Of a DNA stretch of 64,000 nucleotides, positions 45,430 to 53,486 are shown piece after piece (within the stretch, counting starts at the first letter, position 1; each line of letters opens with the position of its first letter). The DNA is from Streptomyces sp. NBC_01669 (GTDB lineage: Bacteria > Actinomycetota > Actinomycetes > Streptomycetales > Streptomycetaceae). The stretch lies in NCBI RefSeq assembly GCF_026339735.1, contig NZ_JAPEQG010000001.1, positions 5,270,001 through 5,334,000 on the forward strand, written 5' to 3'. Below the pieces are notes generated by a model. That model had not been told where the DNA came from, did no database searches, and worked only from the letters and a program-made list of their open reading frames with translations. Position numbers and translations under genes: made by a program.

Positions 45430-45837
45430 TCAGACGATGCTGGTCAAACCCTCGATCGCCGTCCGCGCCCACTCCTGCGCCCCTACCGCCGTACCAGCCA
45501 CTACTCCGGTCGCGACCGGGGCCAGCGCTCCCTTGAGCGTGGCAATTGCGCGGCGGAGCCTGCCTGGCTCAGGGGGTTCCGGCTGGGTGATCGTCGCGAG
45601 GACCTCTCTGGCCGCTGAATCGGCATCCTCACGGTCCTGATCGGCGAGCCCTGCCTGGGGCAGTTGCCGCAGCAGGTCGGTGACCAGCTTGGCGAGCTCC
45701 TCGAAGCCCGGGGCCACGGCACTGTTGTTCTGCTGGTTCTGGGTGACCGTGTCGTTGTTCCAGGCGAACTGGGCGCCGGAGACCTCGGCGTTGAACACCG
45801 GCCCGTCGTAGTTGTTGACGTTCTGTGGCTCGTTCAT
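45430..45837 (-). CDS. Small protein sharing the NNYDGPVFNAEV module
   Basis: A 135-residue protein overlapping the beta-helix gene (ATGA). Residues 6-35 (VNNYDGPVFNAEVSGAQ, FAWNNDTVTQNQQ) repeat the C-terminal module of the upstream protein almost exactly. The rest is a helical segment (GFEELAKLVTDLLRQL; DADSAAREVLATI) and a C-terminal region rich in Ala/Gly (ALAPVATGVVAGTAVGA) that could be a membrane helix or a packing helix. No known domain is recognised. Coupled translation suggests it works with the beta-helix protein. Confidence 0.7.
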   Translation of the reverse strand: MNEPQNVNNYDGPVFNAEVSGAQFAWNNDTVTQNQQNNSAVAPGFEELAKLVTDLLRQLPQAGLADQDREDADSAAREVLATITQPEPPEPGRLRRAIATLKGALAPVATGVVAGTAVGAQEWARTAIEGLTSIV

Positions 45838-45948
45838 GTGCTGGAACCGTCCTCGTCGGTCTGCTGCTGGATGACCTTGTTGTTGTTCCACGCCAGCTGA
45901 GCACCGTGGACCTCGGCGTTGAACACCGGCCCGTCGTAGTTGTTGACG
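45781..45948 (-). repeat. 40-bp direct repeat at the junction of the two genes
   Basis: The 40 bp at 45781-45820 is identical to 45909-45948 (128 bp apart). It encodes the shared peptide VNNYDGPVFNAEV in both proteins, so the sharing is also at DNA level and points to duplication. Confidence 0.85.
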
Positions 45949-47540
45949 ATCGTTGGCGGACGCTCGACCGGCTTGACGATCTGCTTGACGATCGGCAGCG
46001 ACGTGCGGAGAGAGACCAGGTCGACGCGACCGTTGTCCTGTACGGCCACCCCCTGCGTGCCGTTCACGGAGCAGTCCACCAGCCGGCCGCCGGACGCGTC
46101 GTTGAAACTCACACCTGCGGCCGCGCAGTCGACGAACTCGCTGTTCGCGACGTCCAGGTAGGCGGAGTCCTGCCCGTAGAGGCCAATTGCCTCCGAGCCG
46201 GACACGGTGAGGTTCCTCGCGACGAGCCTCGCCTTGCCGAGCCCGAAGGCCCCACATTTGCTCACCGCTGTGACGTCACAGTCGTGCACAAACAGCTGAG
46301 CGTCCTCGCCGACCCCGAAGCCCATCATCCCGCGCTCCGCCGCCACGCCTTTGAGCGTGACCCGGGACTGGCCGAGGACCTCCACCGCGGACATGCCGAA
46401 ATCGCGGAACACCGAGTCGGTAATGTCGGCCGTGGTACCGCTGTTACCCCGGGTCTCCACGGCCGACTGGCAGCGCTCAACACGGACTTGCTCGAACACA
46501 GCCCTGGCCTCGTCGTAGACCCGCAGTGCGACACTCGTCAGGTCCTCCATCTCGACCCGGGTGAAACGGCCTCTGCCGGCGTCAGTGACGGCTATGCCGA
46601 CGTTGCCTCGCGAGATGCGGCAGCCGTGAACCTCAGGAGCGGCGCCCTTGGTCGAGAACACCGCGATGTTGCCCGTGTCGAAGACCTCGCAGTCCTCGAA
46701 CCTGCCACAGCCTGAGGTGTGGACGTTGATGCCGGTGTCGCGACACTCGATGAACGCGCAGCCGCGCACCACCGGGTCGGCACCACTTACAACTGCGATC
46801 CCGTGTTGCGCATCGGTGACACGCGTGGCATCTACGGAACCTTTCGACTGCTCGATGAACGCGATTCCTTCCGCATGCACACTGTTGATCGCGCAGCCGG
46901 TCACGGTGAGTTCCGCCTGCGAGTCCGCCATGATGGCCGCTTTGCCGGTGCCGGTCAGCTCGCACCCGGTGACCTGGGCACGCGCACCGCTGACCCGCAC
47001 GCCGTGGATCATGCTGCCCCCGATCCAACTGCCCTGGACCGAGACGTGGGCGCCTTTGATCACCGCGACCGCATTGTCGGTGGCGTCGGTGAACCGGCAC
47101 CGTTCGATGAGCCCGTTCGACCCGCTGAAGAGGGCTCTACCATGCAGGATCACGCTGTCCCGCAGCGTCACGGAGGTGTTCGGCCTCGCGTGCACGCTGA
47201 CGCCGTTGTGCGCCCGGATTTCTGAGTGGTCAAGCGTGAGCGTTCCCGTATGGCAGCCTACGACGTCGGCGTCGCGGCCGATCAACACGAGGCCGTGCAC
47301 ACGAACCGACCCGAGGGCGTCGAGGACGGCACCGCGAGGCCGGCTCACCACCACGGAGCCCGGATCACCGAGCGCGGCTAACTGGACCTCGCCCTGGACG
47401 GTGAGCGCCTCCTCGTAGCGGCCGGGCGCGATCTCGACCAGCGCCGCTCGGCCCCGTCCGGCCGCAGCAGCCAGAGCGGACGTGATGTTGGGGTAAGCGC
47501 GACGACCGCCGTGCGGTGAGACGAAGTACCTCGTGACCAT
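45834..47540 (-). CDS. Right-handed parallel beta-helix repeat protein
   Basis: A 568-residue pectin-lyase-like beta-helix without a signal peptide. It begins TRYFVSPHGGRRAYPNITSALAAAA, then many about 22-23-residue coils of the PbH1 type (VRGCAFIECRDTGINVHTSG; VHGCRISRGNVGIAVTD). Actinobacterial relatives often fuse this helix to an AAA ATPase; here it ends instead with the module VNNYDGPVFNAEV-HGAQLAWNN shared with the next gene. ATG 47540 follows GGGGGGCGGGA. No catalytic residues of polysaccharide lyases are evident, so it is probably a binding or scaffold protein. Confidence 0.8.
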   Translation of the reverse strand: MVTRYFVSPHGGRRAYPNITSALAAAAGRGRAALVEIAPGRYEEALTVQGEVQLAALGDPGSVVVSRPRGAVLDALGSVRVHGLVLIGRDADVVGCHTGTLTLDHSEIRAHNGVSVHARPNTSVTLRDSVILHGRALFSGSNGLIERCRFTDATDNAVAVIKGAHVSVQGSWIGGSMIHGVRVSGARAQVTGCELTGTGKAAIMADSQAELTVTGCAINSVHAEGIAFIEQSKGSVDATRVTDAQHGIAVVSGADPVVRGCAFIECRDTGINVHTSGCGRFEDCEVFDTGNIAVFSTKGAAPEVHGCRISRGNVGIAVTDAGRGRFTRVEMEDLTSVALRVYDEARAVFEQVRVERCQSAVETRGNSGTTADITDSVFRDFGMSAVEVLGQSRVTLKGVAAERGMMGFGVGEDAQLFVHDCDVTAVSKCGAFGLGKARLVARNLTVSGSEAIGLYGQDSAYLDVANSEFVDCAAAGVSFNDASGGRLVDCSVNGTQGVAVQDNGRVDLVSLRTSLPIVKQIVKPVERPPTIVNNYDGPVFNAEVHGAQLAWNNNKVIQQQTDEDGSST

Positions 47541-47609
47541 TCCCGCCCCCCACGCGCGGCCCACCGGAGCCGCCGATATTACCGGAGCAGTTGGGAGCGG
47601 CTAGGCCGC

Positions 47610-47948
47610 TCAGCGACAGTCACGCCAAGCCCGGTCGATCGCCTTGGCTGTTGCGTCGTCAGTGAGCTGAGCTGCTTGATCCCCCCGGGTACCTCGCGCT
47701 CGTTGAGAACGAAGAGCCGGCCCCCGACAAGCCTGGTGGCCGACTTCCAGCCGAGGCGGCGGCCCGCCTCGCGGGCAGCGCGCCGGACATCCTTGAGGTC
47801 GCCCATCTCCGCGAGGTCGTCGGCGCCCAGAATCAGCCACCCGCAACAGCCCTGGTACTGGGAGCTTGAGAGCAGCCTTCAGCAGCGTCTCCAAGTGGTC
47901 GACCAGGTTCTCGAACCGTTGCTGGGCCAGCTTGTCCTTCATGGGCAT
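47610..47948 (-). pseudogene. Small hypothetical protein with two compensating frameshifts
   Basis: Read piecewise, the gene gives MKDKLAQQRFENLVDHLETLLKA in one frame, then GCCGWLILGADDLAEMGDL and RRLGWKSATRLVGGRLFVLNE in the next, then AAQLTDDATAKAIDRAWRD back in the first. The second switch falls at a run of six C (47681-47686); a seventh would restore the frame (VPGGDQAAQLTDD). The first switch lies near 47850-47875. Either the gene is decayed or the base calls are wrong. Family not recognised. Confidence 0.55.
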
Positions 47949-47989
47949 CGTCTACCGCACCCCATGTGTGCCGCATATGTGCGGCAAGA

Positions 47990-48029
47990 CCGGAGGCCCT
48001 GCCGCTCACTCGGACGACAGGGCCTCCGG
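47990..48029. terminator. Hairpin next to the leftmost att copy
   Basis: CCGGAGGCCCTG (47990-48001) pairs perfectly with CAGGGCCTCCGG (48018-48029). It is 15 bp from the tRNA 3'-end copy, where the terminator of a tRNA-Arg transcript would be expected. Confidence 0.65.
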
Positions 48030-48044
48030 CCTGCTGTTTCTCTG

Positions 48045-48086
48045 TGCCCCCGGCAGGATTCGCACCTGCGACACCCGCTTGAGGAG
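48045..48086 (-). repeat. att core copy 1 (tRNA-Arg 3' end, 40/42)
   Basis: Matches the 3'-terminal 42 bp of the tRNA-Arg at 63117-63158 except for two substitutions (A to C in the TTCGAAC loop, T to G near the anticodon). It starts TGCCCCCGGCAGGATTCG. It is the leftmost and most diverged copy, so probably the oldest junction of the array. Confidence 0.85.
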
Positions 48087-48170
48087 TTCGGCCGAGCAGC
48101 TCCTGTACGGGCCCCGGCACTGCCACCGGCATGGTGTGCGTCATCACCCAAGACCACTTGTGTTCATCGC

Positions 48171-48195
48171 CGTTGATGTCAGCTGGTGATGTCGG
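48171..48195. repeat. Doubled GATGTCAG arm motif, copy 1
   Basis: CGTTGATGTCAGC begins at 48171; GATGTCAG at 48175 and GATGTCGG at 48188 are 13 bp apart. The motif starts 84 bp after the end of att copy 1. Confidence 0.6.
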
Positions 48196-48211
48196 ATTGC
48201 ATTAGCCGGCT

Positions 48212-49342
48212 TCATTGGGCCGAGCCAAGTACCTCGTCGGCGCTGCGGGGCTCTGTGCGCGGCTGTTGGTTGAGCTTGTGGCGCTCGATGGAGGAGTGCC
48301 GGTAGACCTCCTTGCGGGCCCGCATGATGTTGCCCAGGGGCGCATGCTCGGCGGTGACTCGCCAGGGCGTGAAGGACAGTGAGTCCATCTTCTCCAGGTT
48401 TTCCGGGCCGGATATGTCCTGCTGCGGCAGCCGCAGCTTGGCCACGGTGACGGACGGCGAGAGCTGCTCGGGCCATTCGACAGTGGTGTCCTCCACCGGC
48501 ATCCGCTCCAGGTCGGTGCAGAGCTGTACCTGGATGTCGAAGGCGTAGGGCCGCTCCTGCAGCTCGGCTTGCAGGGTCGGTCGGAAGACCTCCGCCCCCG
48601 AGGTCGGGTCGATGTCGCGCCGGACCACCGCGGCGGCGAAGAGCGGGTCGGGGGTGATGCGCACCTTTGCGATGTACTCCCCGTGCCGGACGGCGCCCAT
48701 CGTCCAGTAGCTCGACAGCAGCAGGTTTGCCGGAGGGGTCTTTGACAGGCGCAGGAAGGCCAGGAACTCGTCCCATGCCCAGTTGTCCTGGTCCAGCGTT
48801 CCCTTTCCGGTCACGAACTCGGTGAAGAAACGATGCGCGCCGGGTCGGCCCTGGGAGAAGTAGGCCGGCGCGTTCAGGAACAATTCCTGGATGAAAAGGT
48901 AGTGCTCGACTGTGTTGCAGAAGAAGATCGGTCCGTTGATGTTGGCGTAGTCGAATGTGCCCGTGTCCGGTTCGTCTTCCAGCAGAGTCGGGCCGGGAAT
49001 GTCGAAGATCTTCAGCGCCAGTCCGGTGGCGGCGCCCAGTCGAGCGTCGGCTCCGGCGTGAGGCGAGCCGTTGGAGAAGCGGATGAGCGCATCGTGGGTT
49101 CCTGGAGTCGCGTAGATTCCTTGGGCGTATTCGGGGGGCAGCCCGTCCAGGATCTCCACTTCCCCTCGGACCAACCCGTAGCCCTTGGCGTGGGCGTCGC
49201 GGAGGGCCCGGCCAGTGCCACCGGCCTTGACCGACTCGGCGATGTAGCTCTCGGTCTTCTCGATCACCGTCTGCAGGTTCTGGTCGAAGTGCGGATCGTC
49301 GTCTTCGACGTCCGGTGTGTAGCGGACGAACTGTGTTGCCAT
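48212..49342 (-). CDS. Catalase-related heme protein (SrpA-like)
   Basis: A 376-residue protein of the catalase-like heme-protein family, much shorter than true catalases (about 480-500). It keeps the distal region RDAHAKGYGLVRGEVEI, RFSNGSPHAGAD, GPIFFCNTVEHYLFIQEL and the C-terminal RARKEVYRHSSIERHKLN, where the tyrosine would be the heme ligand. Relatives act as peroxidases or hydroperoxide/allene-oxide-type enzymes. AGAGG precedes ATG 49342. It is last in the three-gene operon with the Dyp peroxidase; its stop lies 17 bp from the arm motif. Confidence 0.83.
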   Translation of the reverse strand: MATQFVRYTPDVEDDDPHFDQNLQTVIEKTESYIAESVKAGGTGRALRDAHAKGYGLVRGEVEILDGLPPEYAQGIYATPGTHDALIRFSNGSPHAGADARLGAATGLALKIFDIPGPTLLEDEPDTGTFDYANINGPIFFCNTVEHYLFIQELFLNAPAYFSQGRPGAHRFFTEFVTGKGTLDQDNWAWDEFLAFLRLSKTPPANLLLSSYWTMGAVRHGEYIAKVRITPDPLFAAAVVRRDIDPTSGAEVFRPTLQAELQERPYAFDIQVQLCTDLERMPVEDTTVEWPEQLSPSVTVAKLRLPQQDISGPENLEKMDSLSFTPWRVTAEHAPLGNIMRARKEVYRHSSIERHKLNQQPRTEPRSADEVLGSAQ

Positions 49343-49396
49343 GACGTCGACCTCTTCTCGAAGACCGCGTGGGGCCTCAGGGGGTAGGAATTGCCC

Positions 49397-50749
49397 TCAG
49401 TCCTCCAGTTCGGCGAGCCAGCGCAGGGCGCGCAGACCCGGCACGAAGCAGTACTCACCGCCGCGGGTGACCACGAAGCTCGGCAGGTTCTGCAGACGGC
49501 GCCGGACCGGCTTCTCCGGGATGGTGACGCTCCCGGTTCCGCCGTGATGCCCAGCCACTGGGTCCTTCTCGCCGGGATAGCCGATGAAGTTGCCGTCGTT
49601 GACCCACTCGGCCTTGATGAACTCAAACTGCCGTTCCAGATGGGCTCCGAGGAAGACTCCGACCAGACCCCGGTCGGCGCCGTCGTCTTCCAGCACGCCC
49701 TCGGGCAGCGGCGGGCCGTAGGTGGTGCCGCGGCGGATGAGACGGTGCATCCGTGCGTCGCCGATGATGGTGGAATCACGGGGATTGGTGCGCCTGATGT
49801 GTGCACCGGCGGGGCACCGGAACCCTCGGTCGTCGTTCTCCCGGTACAGGAAGTTGTTGTTGCGGTGCGGATCGGCCGCCAGCTCCGGGTCATCGTGCTC
49901 CGGCGTCAGCGTCAGCGGCGCCCCGCTGGGCCAGCGCCCGACCATCTTCGCCGCCAGGAGTGCCTCCTCCTCGGCGCTGGAGCTGTTCGCGCGCAGATAC
50001 CGGCGCCAGGCCGCCACGTTGGTGTGGATCTTGCGCACGGCCGCGTAGGTCCCGTTGCGCCCCAGCAGCTCGGGGCTGGGCATGGGCGGCAGGCTGCCGG
50101 TTTCGTCGGGATAGCCGAGGATGAACTCGCCGGCCTTGATGGGGGCTTCCTGGGGGTTGGAGCCGGGCAGTCCGACGCCCTCGATGTTCGGATGACTGAT
50201 GCCGTCGCGGAATCCGAAGGTGGTACGCCCGGTCGGGAGCTGGTGGACCTCCTGCTGCCAGATCACCTGGACACCGGGCGTGTCCTCGTAGGCGACACGG
50301 GCCCGCTGTAGCTCCTTGTCCAGCTGCGCCGTATCTGAGGAGAGGGCGCTCAACGCGATATGAACATCGCCCGTTCCAAACGGTGCCTCCCAGTGGGCCG
50401 GGGCACTCTCGCCCACGTCACCGATCAGCTCCGCCCGAGCGGCCATGCCCTCACGAAACGCCCGCGGAAAACTGGCCAGCGACTCCTGGGGCACCCCCAG
50501 GGCCCTCAGCCCCTGGTAGGTGAACGCCACCGCCACCCAGGCATCCTGGCTCCGGTCTGCGCTGTGCAGACCACCCGCGGTCACTGGGAGCAGCCGCCGC
50601 AGCAAGGCGCGCCCGGCATGGCGGTCATCGACACGCAGGAAGATGAACTTTCCCTCGTAGGGCACGGGCCGTGGACGCAGGGCCCCGCTTTGGACGTCGT
50701 CGATCTCGACGCCCACGTCGGCCGCGCTGCTGCTGTCCGCGGTGTTCAT
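49397..50749 (-). CDS. Dyp-type peroxidase
   Basis: A 450-residue dye-decolourising peroxidase. GFRDG (in TFGFRDGISHPNI) supplies the distal aspartate, and CPAGAHIRRTNPRDS with its arginine plus histidine matches the heme-binding region of the family. ATG 50749 has GGAGG about 11 nt upstream; a GTG at 50767 is possible. There is no Tat or Sec signal, so it should be cytoplasmic. It lies between the ferredoxin-fold protein and the catalase-like protein, all same strand, which suggests a joint peroxide-using pathway. Confidence 0.9.
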   Translation of the reverse strand: MNTADSSSAADVGVEIDDVQSGALRPRPVPYEGKFIFLRVDDRHAGRALLRRLLPVTAGGLHSADRSQDAWVAVAFTYQGLRALGVPQESLASFPRAFREGMAARAELIGDVGESAPAHWEAPFGTGDVHIALSALSSDTAQLDKELQRARVAYEDTPGVQVIWQQEVHQLPTGRTTFGFRDGISHPNIEGVGLPGSNPQEAPIKAGEFILGYPDETGSLPPMPSPELLGRNGTYAAVRKIHTNVAAWRRYLRANSSSAEEEALLAAKMVGRWPSGAPLTLTPEHDDPELAADPHRNNNFLYRENDDRGFRCPAGAHIRRTNPRDSTIIGDARMHRLIRRGTTYGPPLPEGVLEDDGADRGLVGVFLGAHLERQFEFIKAEWVNDGNFIGYPGEKDPVAGHHGGTGSVTIPEKPVRRRLQNLPSFVVTRGGEYCFVPGLRALRWLAELED

Positions 50750-50865
50750 GATCGCTTGTGCCTCCACATCGGTCTCTACCTGGGCAGCCCTGCAGCGGCT
50801 GGTGCACGTCCGCCGACGCGGTCCACCGTTGGGGGTCGGCTCTGAGGGTTGGCTGTGTCCGGCTT

Positions 50866-51456
50866 CTAGGCTGCGGCTTCCTCCAACAGCTTCTGGAAGG
50901 CAGGCGTGGCCAGCAACTCGGCGTTCGCCGGGTTGTCCAGCGCCGCCCGGAATTCGGGGGTGTCCAGCACCTCCTGGAACGCGTCGTCCACGCGCTGGTC
51001 CTTGTAGATCTGCTGAACGGTCAGATCGGGATAGGCGCTGACGAAGACCCCTGCGGGCTCCTGCTGGGCGACGAACCAGTCCTTCACCCCTGGGTCAGTG
51101 ACGCCGGGGAACCCTTCGCTGTGCGAGAAGACCTTGTCGAAGCGGGCCCCGACTACCGTCTGGGCGAAGTCGTCGATGTACGTGTCCCAGGAGCCGTCGA
51201 AGACACTGGCGAACATAAACCGGGTATCGTTGTCGAAGATCACGTGCCGTGCGTCATGCAGGGTGCCGATCTGGCGCAACGCCGCATGGACGTTCTCGTC
51301 AGCCGCCGCGTCGGCAAGCGCGGCGAGATCCTCACGCAACGCATCGGCCTCGCCCGGCTTGATCTTGGTAAATACGGTGAACTCGCTGCAGACCCCATCC
51401 GACCTGCCTGGCCGCTCGGGTTGAGCTGACTGGGCTGCACCTGTCGTCGCAGTCAT
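50866..51456 (-). CDS. Ferredoxin-fold protein of the peroxidase operon
   Basis: A 196-residue protein, unassigned but resembling proteins often found beside catalase-like heme proteins: TVFTKIKPGEADALREDL, IGTLHDARHVIFDNDTRFMF and ASVFDGSWDTYIDDF, then a C-terminal helical part (VDDAFQEVLDTPEFRAALD). The first part fits a dimeric alpha-beta barrel. AGGAGAATCTCACG precedes ATG 51456. It is the first gene of the operon and may be a heme-free partner or substrate-binding subunit. Confidence 0.7.
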   Translation of the reverse strand: MTATTGAAQSAQPERPGRSDGVCSEFTVFTKIKPGEADALREDLAALADAAADENVHAALRQIGTLHDARHVIFDNDTRFMFASVFDGSWDTYIDDFAQTVVGARFDKVFSHSEGFPGVTDPGVKDWFVAQQEPAGVFVSAYPDLTVQQIYKDQRVDDAFQEVLDTPEFRAALDNPANAELLATPAFQKLLEEAAA

Positions 51457-51904
51457 CGTGAGATTCTCCTGCCACGGATCGGCGCGAGGGTCGCCCAGCG
51501 CCCGGACATGAGGCGCCGTCGCCCTCGCATATCAATCCTCACTGCGGGTGTGCTGCCTCGCACCTTCGGCCCCTGCGCGTGTGCTCACCTGGGGCGGATC
51601 CCCGAGAAGCTCCGCTACGGGGGCCATCTGGGGCCATCCTGATCACTTCACGATTCCCCCACCAGGTCCGATTACGTTCCGTGACGCGTCTCCGTCACAG
51701 TGCTGAGCGAAGGCGGCAACGCGGGTGCGGCAGGCCCATGCCGGGGTCCTCGCGTCCTGAGAAGCTCCCGAGGACAGATCCGGCACAGCACAGGAAGATG
51801 GAATGAGACGTGCCGAGTACGTCGTCGTCGCCTTCTGGGGCAGCCACTTCCGCCAAGCACTTGCTCAATTGGATCGCCAACCCTCACCCCCGCCGGAGGC
51901 AACC
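51457..51904. other. Divergent promoter region
   Basis: About 450 bp between the peroxidase operon and the GAP gene; no supported gene. The stretch CGTGACGCGTCTCCGTCACAG near 51679 is an imperfect dyad and may be an operator. Confidence 0.35.
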
Positions 51905-52581
51905 ATGGGCGTAGTTCTCGGTGACGTGCTGGGTTTCGCGGCCGCCGTCGCAGTCAGCCCGCTCCCGATCATCGCAATCATCCTCATACTCGCCACGCCT
52001 CGGGGACGTCTCAACGGACTGCTGTTCACCGCCGGCTGGATCCTGGGACTCTCGGCTCTGGGCGCGGTGATGTTGGCGATCGCTTCACCCGCAGGCGCCT
52101 CCGCCCACAATCACCCGGCCACCTGGGTGGGAGCACTCAAGCTCGCTCTGGGCGTGTTCCTCGCCCTCTTCGGTGCCCGGCTATGGCACCGGCGCCCGAA
52201 GGACTCCTCGCAGGCCCAGCTGCCGAAGTGGATGGGCGCGATCGACCGCCTTACGCCGGTCAAGGTCTTCGGACTCGGACTGGCCTTGGCAGCGCTCAAC
52301 GCCAAGAATGCCCCGCTGACCATCGCCGCGGGCGCCGCGATCGGCTCAGCCGGACTGCCGGTCGGGCAGCAGATCGCATCACTGGCAATCTTCGTCCTGA
52401 TCGCCACCCTCGGCCTGCTAGCCCCGCTGGGAGTCTTCGTGCTCGGGGGGAGCGAGCCAAGACCACGCTCGGCAATTGGAAAGACTGGGCAGCTCAGCAC
52501 AATGTCGCCGTGATGGCCGTCCTGTTCTTCGTTCTCGGATTGAAACTGCTCGGAGACGGCATCTCCATCCTCACCTCCTGA
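51905..52581 (+). pseudogene. GAP family (Sap-like) membrane protein with a frameshift
   Basis: A multispanning protein of the GAP/Sap family (sulfolipid-addressing-like transporters): GFAAAVAVSPLPIIAIILIL, TPRGRLNGLLFTAGWILGLS and ALAALNAKNAPLTIAAG are typical. GGAGG precedes ATG 51905. In frame one the reading ends at 52513 after VFVLGGSEPRPRS, while the proper ending GERAKTTLGNWKDWAAQHN through LKLLGDGISILTS lies one base away and stops at 52581. The switch is at six G (52445-52450); seven G would give VLGGERAK. Hence either a sequencing error or a recent frameshift. Confidence 0.75.
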
Positions 52582-52721
52582 CAGGCTTACTCACGCGCGA
52601 CGGTGTGGTCCAATCACAGACGTGCAACAGAGAAGCTTGGCGTAGCGGCTTTGGGCTGGAGCTGCCACACGACGAGCGATCACGGCCTCGCAACCCACCA
52701 CTTACCCCAGTGAAGTTCCCC

Positions 52722-52778
52722 CAAGGCCGGGTAGTTAGCGCTTGCGCCCCCGGCCCAAGCGCTAACTACCCGGCCTTG
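52722..52778. terminator. Perfect 23-bp inverted repeat
   Basis: A 23-bp arm starting CAAGGCCGGGTAGTTAGC (52722-52744) is exactly complementary to 52756-52778, with an 11-nt loop. It is 140 bp downstream of the GAP gene. It is unusually long for a terminator and has no T-run; a transposon-end or regulatory role is possible. Confidence 0.6.
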
Positions 52779-53115
52779 AAGGAAGGCCTCTACGTTTCCA
52801 GGGGATTGACACTGTCGCCACACTGGCAACGCGTCCCGACATAGCCCTGGCCAGCGAGCGATGCTGGTACTCCAGCTTGTTCACGGCACTCGCGCTGACC
52901 TCTGGCACCGCAACCGTCTCTGCAGCAGGCGGCTACCAAGTAGGCAGACGTAATCCTGCGGCCGGGCTGATTTGACCGCTGCGCATGGGTCAGCTCTGCC
53001 ACCATCACTTAGCGCCAGTCCTGACTGGCAGTCAGATTCCGTTCCCATGGCGTTCCCATTTCCCCGGGGAAACGAGCCCACCGAACTACTCCGCGGCAAA
53101 ACCGCAGATCAAAAG
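52779..53115. other. Right end of segment A without a gene
   Basis: About 340 bp before att copy 2. No supported reading frame was found. It would include the right arm of the element's attachment site. Confidence 0.35.
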
Positions 53116-53157
53116 TGCCCCCGGCAGGATTCGAACCTGCGACACCCGCTTTAGGAG
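53116..53157 (-). repeat. att core copy 2 (tRNA-Arg 3' end, 42/42)
   Basis: Identical over 42 bp to the tRNA-Arg 3' end (63117-63158) and to copy 3, starting TGCCCCCGGCAGGATTCG. Outside it, the next four bases TTCG are shared with copies 1 and 3 but not with the tRNA. Confidence 0.92.
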
Positions 53158-53240
53158 TTCGATCAACCGGGAGCTACTGCATGTTGTGGTGAAGAGTGCG
53201 GTGGCGTTGCGGACTGCTGGGAATCGTGGAGGTACGCCGT

Positions 53241-53265
53241 CGTTGATGTCAGCTGTGGATGTCAG
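53241..53265. repeat. Doubled GATGTCAG arm motif, copy 2
   Basis: GATGTCAG at 53245 and 53258, 13 bp apart, starting 83 bp after att copy 2. The stop codon of the cold-shock-like gene lies inside the second unit. Confidence 0.62.
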
Positions 53266-53486
53266 GCAGTCCGAGGCACGATGCTCACCGCGCGGTAGTC
53301 GTACCCGTCCTGCTTGAAGCCAGGGGCTTCCCATGTGAGGTCGACCTGTTGTCCGGCCGACAGCGTGCGGAAGCCGGTCGCCTGGATGTCGGCGTAGTGG
53401 CCGAAGCAGCCGCCGGGGGTCTCGGGGGAGTCGAGAACGCCCCACCCTTGCTCGTCGTCCCACTCGCGGACAGTCGCAGTCACCAT
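53262..53486 (-). CDS. Cold-shock-domain-like protein
   Basis: A 74-residue single-domain protein: TATVREWDDEQGWGVLDSPETPGGCFGHYADIQ corresponds to the RNA-binding face of cold-shock proteins (the W-x2-x-x-G-W-G strand and FGHY in place of FVH), and VDLTWEAPGFKQDGYDYRAVSI to the rest of the barrel. It is the divergent actinobacterial subtype rather than classical CspA. ATG 53486 lacks a ribosome site. It is the leftmost gene of segment B and its TGA falls within the arm motif. Confidence 0.75.
   Translation of the reverse strand: MVTATVREWDDEQGWGVLDSPETPGGCFGHYADIQATGFRTLSAGQQVDLTWEAPGFKQDGYDYRAVSIVPRTA

Noticed and set aside
53116..53157. Additional tRNA genes at 48045, 53116 and 60858.
   Set aside because: Only the 3' 42 bp is present; the D-arm and 5' acceptor strand are missing, so they are att copies and not tRNAs.
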